From positions 1 through 64,000 of the forward strand of contig JAPDOI010001744.1 of the NCBI GenBank assembly GCA_029168955.1: DNA of 64,000 bases. Direction: 5' to 3'. Both the position numbers and the translations under genes were made by a program. This DNA comes from Aplectana chamaeleonis (lineage: Eukaryota > Nematoda > Chromadorea > Rhabditida > Cosmocercidae). Below, piece after piece: positions 36,222-46,844 of the stretch; the stretch's first letter is position 1, and the number at the start of each line of letters is the position of its first letter. Below the pieces are notes generated by a model. It saw only the letters and a list, made by a program, of their open reading frames with translations, was not told the DNA's origin and searched no databases.

Positions 36222-37413
36222 ACGATGATGACTGTTCGTCGTACAGGCCGATTCGTTTGGTGTGCCATACTATGAAGGTTTTTGACCGCATTCTGGACAG
36301 GCGTCTGAGAGATCTCCTCGTGACAACAGCAAACCAGTGCTTATTTGTCAAAGGGTGTGGAACTACGGATGCCATTCACTCCACTGGGCTTCTGATTGAG
36401 AAACATCGGGAGAAAAACCGCAATATACACGTCGCTTTCCTTGATCTGGGGAAGGCATTTGATCGTGTTTCACATGGTCTCATATGGATGGCGTTGAGGT
36501 CCTGAGACGTTCCAGAAGAGTACATACGATGGACAAGATTGCTGTACATAGAGCCGACAAGTGTGGTCAGATGCTCATCAGGGACAAGTGAGCCCTTTCC
36601 GGTCCGTGTTGGAGTCCATCAAGGGTCTGCCCTGTCACCATTGCTGTTCATACTTTGCATGGACGCAATCACACGGGATATTCAGAAACCGCACCCGTGG
36701 TCGCTACTCTACGCCGACGATGTTATGTTGGCAGCTGTGACGAGGGAAGAGTAAGAAATTCAAGTGCAGCTCTGGAAAGATCGCTTGAAACCCTCAAGAA
36801 AGTGAATTGCTTCAAATATCTCGGCTCTAAAATTACCTCAACAGGCTGTATCATTGGAAGCTCAAGTACGCGCAACGGCCGCTTGGATGAAGTGGAGAGC
36901 AACTACGGGGGTGATGTGTGTCAAGAAGATTCCACTCCGTCCCAAATCAAAAAATTTACAAGGCGGTAGTGCGACCGGTCGCGCTCTACGCTAGTGAATG
37001 CTGGCCGACTACTAAAGCTGTCGAACAGTCCCTGCACACCATGGAGATGAGAATGCTCAGATGGTCGCTGGGTATCAGTCTGAGGGATCGGGTCACGAAC
37101 GACACTGTGCGTGCCACCTTCGGAGTTGCACCAATAAATGGAAAGATGAAGGCAGCCCGGATGAGATGGTTTGGACATGTTCAACGAAGAGACCCTAGTT
37201 CCGTGGTCAAAACTGCATTCAAATTGGAGGTGGCTGGTGTTAGGCCGCGAGGTAGACCGAAAACGCGCTTGCTGGACCGCGTGAAAACCGACATGGCTGA
37301 GGCACGACTCACTCCGGAGGACGCGGCTGACAGGAACAAGTGGAGGACAGGAACCAAACAAGCGGACCTTACGTCAACGTGGGGCAAACGCTAGGAAGTA
37401 GAAGAAGAAGGAG
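36222..37413 (+). mobile_element. 5'-truncated RTE-clade LINE, pseudogene
   Basis: Translation shows the RTE reverse transcriptase: a YRPI motif, NQC.FVKGCGTTDAIH, a FLDL..AFDRV box, GVHQGSALSPLLF, and the catalytic LLYADDVM. The C-terminal region has the RTE pattern RPVALYASECWP, MEMRMLRWSLG, RMRWFGHV and a final ADR.KWR. The copy is dead: an in-frame TGA at 36503-36505, a TAA near 36752, and frame changes around 36655-36960, where about 50 residues between YADD and FKYLGS are missing. The 3' end is a short GAAGAAGAAG tail, usual for RTE. The endonuclease domain is absent through 5' truncation. The insertion is bounded by a 17-bp duplication. Confidence 0.93.
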
Positions 37414-37440
37414 ATTGAATGCGAGAATTGTCTAAGTGGA

Positions 37441-37955
37441 CAGAGGGAATTCGTAGTGAGGGTACTGCGACCAAGGAGATAAGGGATGTACCTCAAACTT
37501 GGGTGATTGGACCGGCGAGAATCTCGTTCTACTACAAAGGACAGTGCATGGTAGTGGACGCGGATTCGCTTATGCGTCCTGGCGGGGTTCTAACACGGAA
37601 CCGTTGCGGTACCACCGCGGAAATGTCGCGGCATTGCCGAGGCTTAAAACACTGCAACGGAATTTTCTCAGCACAGTAGTAATCGCGGACCCACCGCGGT
37701 GCTATCGTGGAGCTCTCGCGGCACAGTCTGGGGTCGCGGTCGCGCAAGTTTTCTGCAGAGAAGCAAAAAAGAGGCAAAAAAAAGTACACCCAAGCAGAAC
37801 ATCTTCAGTGCGAAATAGGAGACTATGACACCAATCGACATGCCGCACAGGGAATCACTTTGGGTACAGCTGGTTTTCAACGCAGCAATAGACAAAAGTC
37901 GATGCTCATGATCTGGACCAATGTTTTAATAAAAAAAACTACGAACAGTTTTGCT
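37441..37955. other. No gene; GC-rich inverted motifs
   Basis: 37545-37745 has several CCGCGG-centred short inverted motifs (GGTACCACCGCGG, ACCCACCGCGGTGC). It could be the remains of a foldback. No supported gene. Confidence 0.4.
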
Positions 37956-37989
37956 TTAAAAGCAAGAACAAATCATTACGAAAGATCCG

Positions 37990-38351
37990 GTGCGAAAAGT
38001 GTTTTTAGAGGTTCGGATAAGTGTAATTGAGAAAAAAGCACTGATCTGCTCGTAACCCTCGAAGAGCATCGAGAAAACCGTCCGCTGCACTTGAGTGGCC
38101 AGCAAGCGAACCCACACAAACACACGCAAATAGACTGGGCGCTGAACTGCATCGAATATGAAGCACACACAAATCGCCCGATTCCAGTTAGCAGTTCGAT
38201 GGCAAAACAGAAAAAGGCCAACACCCACGGCTATCAGGAGCCCCGGTAAAAGACAAGGCACCACCGAAATCGGGTAGAATGCAACTTGCAGCTGCACTGA
38301 TGCTGCATTGACCCGTCGAAGACCGTCGCATGATCTGGATCGCCATCGCAT
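37990..38351 (-). CDS. Possible exon of a multi-pass membrane protein
   Basis: The minus-strand frame is open for over 120 codons. It includes two hydrophobic segments: about 25 residues rich in Val, Leu, Gly and Pro, and a second weaker one rich in Phe, Val and Leu. The pattern resembles a transmembrane pair of a nematode chemoreceptor, but no diagnostic motif is present. I cannot define splice sites, and both ends are arbitrary. Confidence 0.25.
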
Positions 38352-38840
38352 GAGTGCGGTTCAGGCGGCAACAATGTGGATTCGGAGGCTCAAGATTTTC
38401 AACGGATCTCCAATTGCTTTGTTGTCAATGAGAAATTTTGCGAAGGTCGCATTTTCTAATAATTCTGCTGTCGAGAGTCTCGCCGTTATCCGAGGGTTGA
38501 TCCGTTCTGGAAAAAGAAGTAGCATTACATAGCTGTTTCCTCAGCACTTTCCTGGGGTGGTAGTAAACCAGCCAAACTACGATGTTAACCAAGACTTTTA
38601 ACATCGATGTTAATTATGAGGTTATTAGTCAGGACAAAAAAACAGTGTTTTAACTTTCAAGGCCGAAATAAGCTTCTGCGGAAATCCTAGAACTAAACTT
38701 CGATGTTATTACCTGTTAACTATCATGTTACCCCTCTCGAAACCCTCAATCGCGAACATTGATGTCCGCGAATTAATCGGCGCTCTCCGCCGGTCAGCGG
38801 TGTGAAACTGCGCCAATTGAGGAGTGCACTAGACAACGAT

Positions 38841-38890
38841 GGCGGGTTAGGGTGAAAAGTCCTCGAGAGGACTTTTTAGCGTAACCCGCC
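38841..38890. repeat. 50-bp hairpin
   Basis: GGCGGGTTA (38841) pairs with TAACCCGCC (38882), and AAAAGTCCTC (38855) pairs with GAGGACTTTT (38866). Small mismatched bulges separate the two stems. Confidence 0.6.
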
Positions 38891-38922
38891 AACTCGGAGT
38901 TCTTCATCCATCATCATTTCAG

Positions 38923-39216
38923 CCGCAGTTGAGCCAAGAACAATCTAAATACACGTCAATTCCCGAACTGCTAGCGTACCATTCGCCATGTGCAGTGACA
39001 ACGCGATCGATACAGCAATATTTTCCTTCGTTGATTGATCAGCGAAGGACAGAGCAGCTGATTGTTCCACCTCTGATTGCTCTTTTTTTGGCCAGGTTTC
39101 TTGTATTGTGTTTCCGATTTTTCTTGTTAATGTTTTTGGTCCAGAAGAACATACCAAAAATAGTTATAACTGGCCGAGAGACCTGTCAAAGAAATAGCTG
39201 CTTCAGAATGAGCTAA
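38923..39216 (+). CDS. Possible terminal exon, hypothetical
   Basis: A strong acceptor CATCATTTCAG ends at 38922. The frame then runs 97 codons to TAA at 39214. The N-terminal half is mixed polar. A hydrophobic segment of about 25 residues (Leu, Phe, Val) follows, then a basic tail with two Cys. An AATAAA at 39507-39512 could serve as poly(A) signal. A donor at GCCAG|GTTTCT (about 39093) is an alternative. No family recognised. Confidence 0.3.
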   Translation, partial: PQLSQEQSKYTSIPELLAYHSPCAVTTRSIQQYFPSLIDQRRTEQLIVPPLIALFLARFLVLCFRFFLLMFLVQKNIPKIVITGRETCQRNSCFRMS

Positions 39217-40592
39217 AATGGAGATTTTAAAGTTATTATTTTTGAATTCTGTGTTTGCTTTGTTTTTTTTTCTTTCGTCTCTGCTTATTTTTATTTTAAT
39301 AATCACTTTTGTCGTGACCCTGTACCTTCCTTTTTCTCGCGTAATCTTGAAAAAAAAACACATTGCCATTATCACCTTCGTAATCGATACATTACCGCTT
39401 TCAAAAAGCATCCTGGAACTATGTTTCTTCAAAAAAACACATGGAAGAATAACATCTCGCAGTTAAGATCTATACGAATAACGCATTCGTTATAAACACA
39501 GCCAAAAATAAAATTATTTCTCACTCTTGCTGATATATTCGATTTATTATGCAGTTTAGACGTGAGAATCAATTCTCGAAAATTCGGCCAACCTCGGGGC
39601 ATGGATTTAGGACACTCAGCAGTCGAAAAATCTGCCCTACAAAATAAGTGAACTTACTGCTTTGGGAATTTTTCCAAAAAATTTCTCTGATTATTGCAAG
39701 AATTCTCCTTATATTCATCCGAATCCAATGAAGGACAGTTTTCCGAATTTATTCATCTATCCTGGAGAATTGAATATCAGCTATTTCGTCCTTAACTGCG
39801 AAGTTCCATTCTTCCAGTGTATCTTTCCTGAATTTTTTTGCCGACAACTTTCGGATTTGTTTTCGAAATAATTTTATTTTCGAGATATAATTTTCGAAAA
39901 ATTTCTACAAATCTTATAATTCTATTACTGCTTAAAACAAACATACAAAAACGGAAAAAGAGAGTATTTTTCTTCAATTGGTGAAATGTGGATTTTGCAA
40001 AGGTGAAAACGACAACTTGTGTGTTTTATTTATCCTTTTTGTTCAAGTTGCCTAAGAAAACAAACGCTTTAGAGCCAAAACAGAAGTGAATCGTAGAGTT
40101 TCAATGAAAACAGACGAAAGGAGAAGCCACGCAGACCTGAAATTCCAAAAAGACCGAAATTGAGCTTTTAGGAATACTGGGCAAGCCACTCTTCTGACGA
40201 AATATTCGGCCGATTTAACCTCAATTCGTAATTTTAGTTAAATCCAGAAACATTACCAAGAAAAATGGGGGAACACAGAACATCAAACTAGAGAAAGAGA
40301 GAACAAATAGAGGAAAAACAATTAGCTGAACGGATCGGTCAATGAAAGCATAATTATCATATCTGACCAGAAAATGTGACTTTCATTATATACGGAACAC
40401 AACGTGGACTGAAGAAGGAAGAGTGCACGCTTATCAAAAACTGATTTTAGCTCTCGTCGCTGCAAGAGCTAATATTTTTGTTGTAAGTTGCGACGGTTGG
40501 TGTACATGAACGACGGGTAAAGAACCCAGGGGAGCCTATCAGGGATTGTATGCATGAAGGTTTCTAAAAGGGTTAGGCTATCCTGTCAGTCG
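39217..40592. other. AT-rich stretch, no supported gene
   Basis: Two frames deserve mention. 39218-39466 (+) encodes mostly Leu/Ile/Phe and may just be AT-rich DNA. 39611-39871 (+) is open for 86 codons with a more mixed composition but no ATG or clear splice sites. Neither can be called a gene. Confidence 0.35.
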
Positions 40593-40640
40593 CTATCGCC
40601 ACAAAACTTGGGTACAATGAGCAGCTACGTGATGGGAGAG

Positions 40641-40682
40641 ACTTATACGTTGGCATGTCCCCATTTTAAATGTCAACGTATA
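40641..40682. repeat. Short hairpin TATACGTTG
   Basis: TATACGTTGGCAT (from about 40645) pairs with ATGTCAACGTATA (to about 40682), with a loop of about 13 nt. Confidence 0.5.
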
Positions 40683-40712
40683 CGGCCCCAGTAGCCAACT
40701 CCTTCGTCGCTG

Positions 40713-40779
40713 GGTGGTGTAGCGCAATGTCGCCCTACTGCTGTCGGCACGGTCAGTGGTTCGATTCCGCGTGCAACCA
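40713..40779 (+). repeat. tRNA-like sequence, probable SINE head or pseudo-tRNA
   Basis: GGTGGTGTAGCGCAATG resembles a pol III A box. GGTTCGATTCC (40758) is a perfect B box about 40 bp downstream. GGTGGTG can pair with TGCAACC as a degenerate acceptor stem (one mismatch, two wobble pairs), and a T stem of four pairs flanks TTCGATT. The anticodon arm does not form. This fits a tRNA-derived SINE or a decayed tRNA rather than a working tRNA gene. Confidence 0.4.
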
Positions 40780-41171
40780 CTTTTTAACATGCATGTGCAA
40801 CACTTTAGGATGTCAATCATCTTGCGTACACTGTAAACAACGGAGCATGGTGCAAAGAGATGTATCGCTGCCATTGAAACAGAACTTGCGAGATCGCCTC
40901 CCAGGGGGGTGTAAGTTTTGCAAACAATTATGTATGCGGCAGTTCCCAGTAAGATTGAGGGTAACAACGATGTCTCGAACATCAATTCCTCCTCGTAACT
41001 CTGACATTATCATAGTTCTGAACTCTGAGTTCTGTCTAGTTTACTACCGCCCCTGATCTTTCCTCTCCATAAAAGGCGTACACTAGGGTTCAGCAACACA
41101 CGGAATTTTTAAATGGGAGACGGCAGTGGGAAATTGAGTAAAAATTGGTTCGCGGTGTTTCGAGGTGAACC

Positions 41172-41654
41172 TTAAAGGCACAGCCCAACCTCAAAATCGC
41201 TTTTCTGTTTTTCTGCCTATCTTGAAGACGGTCCCATGCTGATACCAACGATACCGCTGGAATCGTACAGGACCCCTGGGAACGGAATTATGGCCCTTCA
41301 AAAATTGAGCTACGGAAACATGATGGACGAGTTGTCCGAGGCTTGTAACTTCCGTCATTTGCAACCAATATATATATGAGCGAACCTGAGTCAAGAGAGA
41401 GGCTGAGAATGAAGGGAAGAGCGGAGCTATTGATAGTAAACCATGCTCATCGCCACTGTTGAGCTCGAAAAATCGTAAAAGGGGCGTGCCAGAGTGGCTT
41501 CCGGATGTGGGAGCCCCAGGGTGGCGTTCTCCTTTATCTCGCTTATTCGGAGAAATTGAGAGCTCGCACTTGGCAGGTGTTTTATAGGGTGGGTCTGCTT
41601 CACAAATGTGTGGAAATATCAGATTTCGCCCCTGAGCTTGGACTGTGCCTTTAA
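41172..41654. mobile_element. MITE with TTAAAGGCACAG ends, 483 bp
   Basis: It begins TTAAAGGCACAGCCCAA and ends TTGGACTGTGCCTTTAA. The left 220 bp is related to the element at 34386. A frame on the minus strand (41191-41694) crosses the end and is not shared with the relative. Confidence 0.8.
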
Positions 41655-42107
41655 ATGCAGTATTCACGATAAATTTCACTTCCGAAATCTCCACTGTTTA
41701 CGAAAGGTCTGGTGCCCTATATAGAGAAGCAAGCTTGAAAAGGACGCGGAAGTCGCTTTTTTGAGCCAAGATAGAACCTCCCTTGTTTACGTTGATTTTT
41801 GAGCGTGGAGGAATTGACCGCTATAAAGGATGATAGCATTCAATGCAATGAAGCGATCAGCTCACTTATCAGCACTTCCTTCACTTGATCATTCCTGTAA
41901 TCTGAATTTTCATTTGTTCATTTCTAGGGGGCGGATCTGGGGCGCAAGGTGTGTCTGGGGCCCCAAAACGCTTGTTTGCAGCCGTTATTTTGCCAATACT
42001 GGCTCGTTTTCTACCGTTCTTTCGACACTGGGAGCGTAGGATCCTTCTCGTCTATCATTTCACTGTGGAAAGTCAACGAGGATGATCATCGTGAACGCTG
42101 CGTTTAA
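41650..42107. mobile_element. MITE sharing TTTAAA with its neighbour, 458 bp
   Basis: It runs from TTTAAATGCAGTATTCACGA to ATCGTGAACGCTGCGTTTAA and shares its first TTTAA with the previous element. An almost complete inverted copy lies at 48520-48971 (for example AATGAAGCGATCAGCTCACT in both), and a partial relative at 56640-56840. Confidence 0.85.
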
Positions 42108-43530
42108 GGACAGGCTGCTAATGCGCGATCAGCGGAAAAGTATAGAAGAACTTCACTGCACTCTTTCTCGAGTTAGGAAACCAATAACGGGCTACTAGAA
42201 ACTCGACCTTGGCGGATCAGAATGTGAAAAACGGGCTCTGTTTAGATGATGAAAACGTTTCAGTCTGGGGGCACTTCCCTGTACTATATTTTCCGGTCCG
42301 ATTTGGTACGCTCACTATTAAAACTGTTTCTCTGGCCAAACTCCTGCAGCCTTAGACCTAGTGAACACCGACCTCAGAAGAGAGCGGGTAAAACAAAGCA
42401 ACACATGTTAATTTTTTACCCTCCTCTGAGATAATCAGACGAGAGGTATGCGATGAAGGCGCTGACCCATCCTCAGTGTTCGATTTCAAACCATTTCATC
42501 GAAAATGTTCACTGTACACTCCATTTCTGAGCCAAATTTGGGTTCTGCGCATTGCGGACACACACCCTCACCTTATCCCAATCAGCTGGTTAGGTTTCGC
42601 TAGTTTTTCCTTAATTTTTTGGTTTCACCATATCGCAAGCTTCTTTACCACAAATCAAAAGTGCATAGCGATAATTAGCAAATTACAACAATGTAAGAGT
42701 GAAAGCCAAAAAAAGAATCAAGTCTGAGATAATACTTCCATTCTTCGACAATTCCTGCTACTTGTGGAGCAAAGGCGGCATTTGCTAACAGAGCTTCCCT
42801 AATGGCCGTAACATTTAACAATTTGAAATTGATGAAGATAGGCTTAAAAAAGGAAAAAAAAACAAAAAATTAGAGAAAACTCAAATGATAAGCTAATTTC
42901 GGCGATGCGAAGAAGCTCGTACAAAATTATGCGTCACGTACTGCGAGCGTTGGTCCTTGAATTGCACAAACCAATATTGCCAGAAAACACTGATTCGACG
43001 AACGGTTCCTCTTCTACCGTATGTATACTTGGCGAGCATCTACTGTCTCCGTTGGTGAACCCTTCTATGTTTTATTCTCCGCAACACAAAATACAACTTT
43101 TCGCTGAAAAGTAAACGCTCGCAGGACAACGTTGAGGGAACCTATTGTGATGTCAGAGGGAAGCAGCTGAATGTGAAAAGGAGAAAACAATGGGGGAACT
43201 GAGAGAGGGTTATCTTCGCAAATACTGAGATCGGGGCTAGAGAGCGAAAGTCTTAGCGAACACGTATCCGCACTCAGGACTCCTCTGTCCATTTGATCAG
43301 CGAGGGATAATGCGTATACCGGTGTCATCAATGTTCATTCATCTTTACCGACGACCACAAAAAACCTACAACGAGAAGTCATTTCACGAACAGCCGTGCT
43401 GCAAAGGCTCCCTGACGACCAGTCCGACCCCAAGATATGACTGCACTCGGCAGCGCAAAAAGACACACGCACCGAATCCACGCTCTTACAAGGAAGGTGT
43501 CTAGAGGGCGAAGCGCATCCATGAGAACAA
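42108..43530. other. No gene recognised
   Basis: Several overlapping short frames on both strands (for example 42476-42727 plus, 43065-43331 minus), none with coherent splice sites or a recognisable product. Confidence 0.4.
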
Positions 43531-43577
43531 GTTTCATTGGTAGTATCTCGCGGTCCTCAAGATACTACCAATGAAAC
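43531..43577. repeat. Perfect 18-bp stem hairpin
   Basis: GTTTCATTGGTAGTATCT (43531-43548) and its exact complement (43560-43577) flank an 11-nt loop CGCGGTCCTCA. One more pair extends the stem outward. Confidence 0.75.
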
Positions 43578-43734
43578 TACGTGTTACACTATGTACATTG
43601 TTAACACTTGAGGGCAGCGTTCACGGTGGACAAATGTCTAGTTTTTTCTGCAGAAATGTGAGCTACGAGGTATTCTAGAGATTGCAGTAGAGCAGGAATG
43701 GTAGTGATTAGGGCCAACCCTACCTTCGTCGAGA

Positions 43735-44195
43735 GCTTTTATAAAACCCGTTTTTTATACTCGTAGGTATGGGACACAGCATTGATAGTCCGTTTTCCGA
43801 ATCCCCTGAATGCCTCAGAGATTCATAGGAGATTTCTAAAAGTGGGAATTTCTTAGCTTTGCGACGAGAAAGGGGGTAAACGAATGGCAATTTTTAGGGT
43901 TTCAAAAAAAATTTCCGGAATGAGCCTGAAACTTTTTTATGGGGGTTGTTTTATGGGCTGATCACGGATATGAGGCCCATTTGTCAATATCCGAAAACTT
44001 CCGTCCGATTTGGTCCGAGGCTTCAATACGGGGGAAATTCTGCTGGTCAAACGCGACTGTTGACGTTTCGAGAATCCAACGATGAAATCGCCTTAAAACT
44101 TCTACATAGGAGTTATTTGGGCCGCTTAAAACGAATCTGTGTTCGATTTATCGATTCTCCTTGGATTACGGTATGTGAAGGTGGGTATCAAGCCG
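43735..44195. repeat. Dispersed repeat, second copy at 47675-48140
   Basis: Aligns on the same strand with 47675-48140 over about 460 bp: GGTATGGGACACAGCATTGAT, GATTTGGTCCGA and GATTACGGT occur in the same order. The level of divergence suggests an old family. No terminal repeats are evident. Confidence 0.75.
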
Positions 44196-44362
44196 GCATT
44201 GAGCGGCTATTTCTCGGCATAAACTGTCAAACTCGTAAGCCTTATCCAGTGTCAGGAATTCAGTTCTGCGATCCGTTATGAGCCGAAGAGACAGCAGTGT
44301 CACAAAACAAATAGAAGAGAAGAAAGCAATATGAAATGAGAAAGTAGGAGAAGCACAGATTC

Positions 44363-44775
44363 GAAGGCAGTGTTCACGATGAACAAGTTGCCCGTTTCTT
44401 GGCAAAAACCTATGCTTTTGAACCCTCTAAGAAGAATAATAAGGAAAGTACGATGAAAAATTGCCAGGAAACGGGTGAAAATCTCATGATCCAGCCTACC
44501 CATCGGGTCACCATTCCCACGTCATATAACAGCTGTCCTGCATTCGTTTCACCTAAGGAACAGGCACCGAATTTTCGAATATTCTTGATCGCGAGAGGTT
44601 CTAACATCCCAGCAAAAGCATTGGCCCATCTCATTTTTAAAGAGTTTTCAGTTCAAAAAACAGGAAAAAAGATCACTTACATAAGAATATTGAAGTGGGA
44701 CGAACGATTTCGGGCGTGAGATTTGGCGCTCTGCAATCTCCCGAAGCACCAACAGGCACATTTGAATTTTCAAGA
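44363..44775. mobile_element. MITE with AAGGCAGTGTTCACGATGAA end
   Basis: The left end is GAAGGCAGTGTTCACGATGAA. The interior matches the blocks at 21345-21790 and 63340-63535. A right terminus is not clear before the next MITE begins at 44782. Confidence 0.6.
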
Positions 44776-44781
44776 GATACC

Positions 44782-45275
44782 TTTAAAGGCAGTGTTCACG
44801 ATAATCTTCGATTTTGAGATTAATCGCTAAATCGATTGTTTGGCCCCCCAGTAGATCTGAAATGACGAGGAAACCGAGAAAAACGCACCAGAAGGGCCCA
44901 AAATCCTTTACTCTCACTCCGCTTCTTTACTCTCAGTGGAACTGTTTGTTGTGACAATGAAATCTTTTGTGGACCCGTCTTTTGCAATTCTCAATCTTGT
45001 GTTGCTCCGTTCTTCACTTAGGGCCCTAACTAATCCTGCTTTGCATAAAATATTCTTCTATTTTCTATCGACCCAATTTTCCACCGGTGACAACCACCAT
45101 GATCATGTTCATCCAACCGGACAACTAGTCCATGTTATAGAATAATGTCACTGAAATACGACGTTTTAATACGTTTCTCGCCGTTTCTTCGTAATTTTGG
45201 TAACACTTGGAGGCCAACGCATTGTTTTATGTGGAAAACTCGAGAACAAAAATCATTGTGAACACTGCCTTTAAA
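44782..45275. mobile_element. MITE, 494 bp, intact copy
   Basis: TTTAAAGGCAGTGTTCACGA at the left end, CACTGCCTTTAAA at the right. The same element occurs at 55112-56256, there interrupted by another insertion, so this is the empty-site version. The interior has GGTGACAACCACC and ACAATGAAATCTT in both copies. Confidence 0.88.
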
Positions 45276-45383
45276 CAGTTTTTCCCAGGTATTCGAGTGT
45301 TCTGTGGGGAGAAAGAGAGAGTGTCCCTACGAACCTCTACTTAGTGAACTTACTCACTCAAAAACGTCGATACCTAGAGTACG

Positions 45384-45409
45384 GTTTTTTATCGTGAACA
45401 CTGCCTTTA
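45384..45409. repeat. Isolated MITE end next to GA tract
   Basis: TTTATCGTGAACACTGCCTT stands directly before a purine microsatellite. The opposite end of this element is not seen within 500 bp to the left. Confidence 0.6.
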
Positions 45410-45410
45410 A

Positions 45411-45536
45411 GAGAGAGATAGAGAGAAAGAGCGGGAGAGGGAGAGAGAGAAAGAGAGAAAGAAAGAGGGAGAGATAGAGAGGAGGGAGGGAGGGAGGGGG
45501 AGGAGAAAGAAAGAGAGAGAGAGAAAGAGAGAGAAA

Positions 45537-45627
<91 letters not shown>

Positions 45628-45628
45628 C
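45411..45628 (+). repeat. (GA)n-rich purine tract
   Basis: About 218 bp of GA with scattered AAAG and GGAGGG interruptions, becoming pure (GA)n at its right end. The opposite strand gives a Ser/Leu/Phe open frame that is only a translation of CT repeats. Confidence 0.95.
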
Positions 45629-45889
45629 AAACCTGGCTTATGTATCATTATCATCTTCGGGAACATGGATGAAAACATTCCTCCCTTTGCTTGCCTCAGC
45701 TCCTCTGATATCAAAGTAAGAACAGGATCGGGAGAGAGTCAGGTGAAATCGACTACATTAGAGAACAGCGAAAATGACGCTTGGTAGAAACTCATTACTC
45801 CAGCTAGTAAGCATGCGGAACGAGCGCCGACTGCTTTCGACCGGCACAGGACCGAAATGTTGATTTATGAGCAGAGGAATCTACCGTAG

Positions 45890-46120
45890 ACGACCACAAA
45901 AACATATCGCCCGCTGATGTCTAATCCATGCTCATTGAATAGAACATCTTCTGGCGATCTGGCTATACAGATCACGGAGGAGGAAGATCGAGGATTTAAC
46001 ACGTCTAGCACGAGCAAGCAGCAGTGTGAAATAGATCTCAAAAATACAGTCACAAACAGGTTGTCGATCAGAAGAGTAGAGAGTGACATAACTGAGCGCA
46101 CAACTCGCCAAAGTGGTTGA
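45890..46120 (+). CDS. Possible terminal exon, cytoplasmic-tail-like
   Basis: The frame opens after TAG at 45887 and ends at TGA 46118. The product is hydrophilic, rich in Ser, Thr, Glu and Arg, with an acidic cluster ITEEED and several Arg-rich motifs. This composition is common in receptor C-terminal tails, but nothing upstream supplies the rest. The hAT-like element C starts 27 bp after the stop. Confidence 0.25.
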   Translation, partial: TTTKTYRPLMSNPCSLNRTSSGDLAIQITEEEDRGFNTSSTSKQQCEIDLKNTVTNRLSIRRVESDITERTTRQSG

Positions 46121-46844
46121 GACAGCGACGTTGATAGGGTTGTACGCAGGGCTGGGCACGCCTCTCGGTTAACCTTAGGGAGGTGCATATTGGACATTGC
46201 AGAGAGGGCAAAGGGGGTGCCTAAACCGAACACCAAAAAAACGAAGTGCATGTTCCGTCGACTTTCAGGAAAAAATAATTCACGCTTTTCTTCTGATTTG
46301 TCATATGTATCTTCTTCTGCGCTTTTAAAGGCGAACACTTACACAATTCAAATTAATGATAGAGATGCAAGTTCTGTTGGCAATAATCTATAGTTGCTGT
46401 CGAAGTTTTTCATTAACAACTCTATGAATTAAAGATTATTTATAATGTGTTCGCTTGTTTTGATGAAGGAATAAACGTTACTCTGTTATCTTGTAGCAAG
46501 TAAGGATTGATGTGGTGTCATGTCTCTCTGGTGCAACATTCAGTGATTACGCGGTTGGTTACCGATTCGAGGCGAAGATACAAAGACAGCGCACAGAAGC
46601 GCTTCAACTCACGTTCAAAAAAGGATTAGCCAACTGCTGTATTAGGACAGATTAACAGTACAGATAGCAGACTCAGTATCACAACTAGCCAAAAGATTTT
46701 TTTCCATGAGAATGTGACATGTGAAGAGAGCCGACTACAAAAATGGAAAATTGCATGTTCCTGTGAAATAAGCAAATAATCGTGTCTTCCTCCTTGAGAA
46801 GTGCGCTGTTCCTAAAAACCCCAGTTTCATACACCTTGAATGCC

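Larger units (their letters stand above)
35700..37440. mobile_element. Foldback element split by an RTE insertion
   Basis: A 22-bp stretch at 35719-35740 recurs as a perfect inverted copy at 36191-36212. Outward of this the inverted match breaks at 36221 and resumes after the LINE: ATTGAATGCGAGAATTGTCT (37414) matches the complement of the sequence just left of 35721. The element without the LINE is about 0.55 kb. Its interior (35820-35960) is GC-rich, with open frames on both strands that I do not recognise. Confidence 0.7.

Noticed and set aside
39218..39466. 82-aa multi-pass membrane protein
   Set aside because: Almost entirely Leu, Ile, Phe and Lys from T- and A-rich DNA; no supporting splice or conservation signal.
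40713..40779. Functional tRNA gene
   Set aside because: The anticodon arm cannot be folded and the acceptor stem has a mismatch plus two wobble pairs.
45358..45714. 118-aa Ser/Leu-rich protein
   Set aside because: It is the CT strand of the GA microsatellite.
46190..46393. Plus-strand 67-aa frame inside hAT-like element C
   Set aside because: It begins within the terminal region of the element and shows no transposase motif; probably chance.
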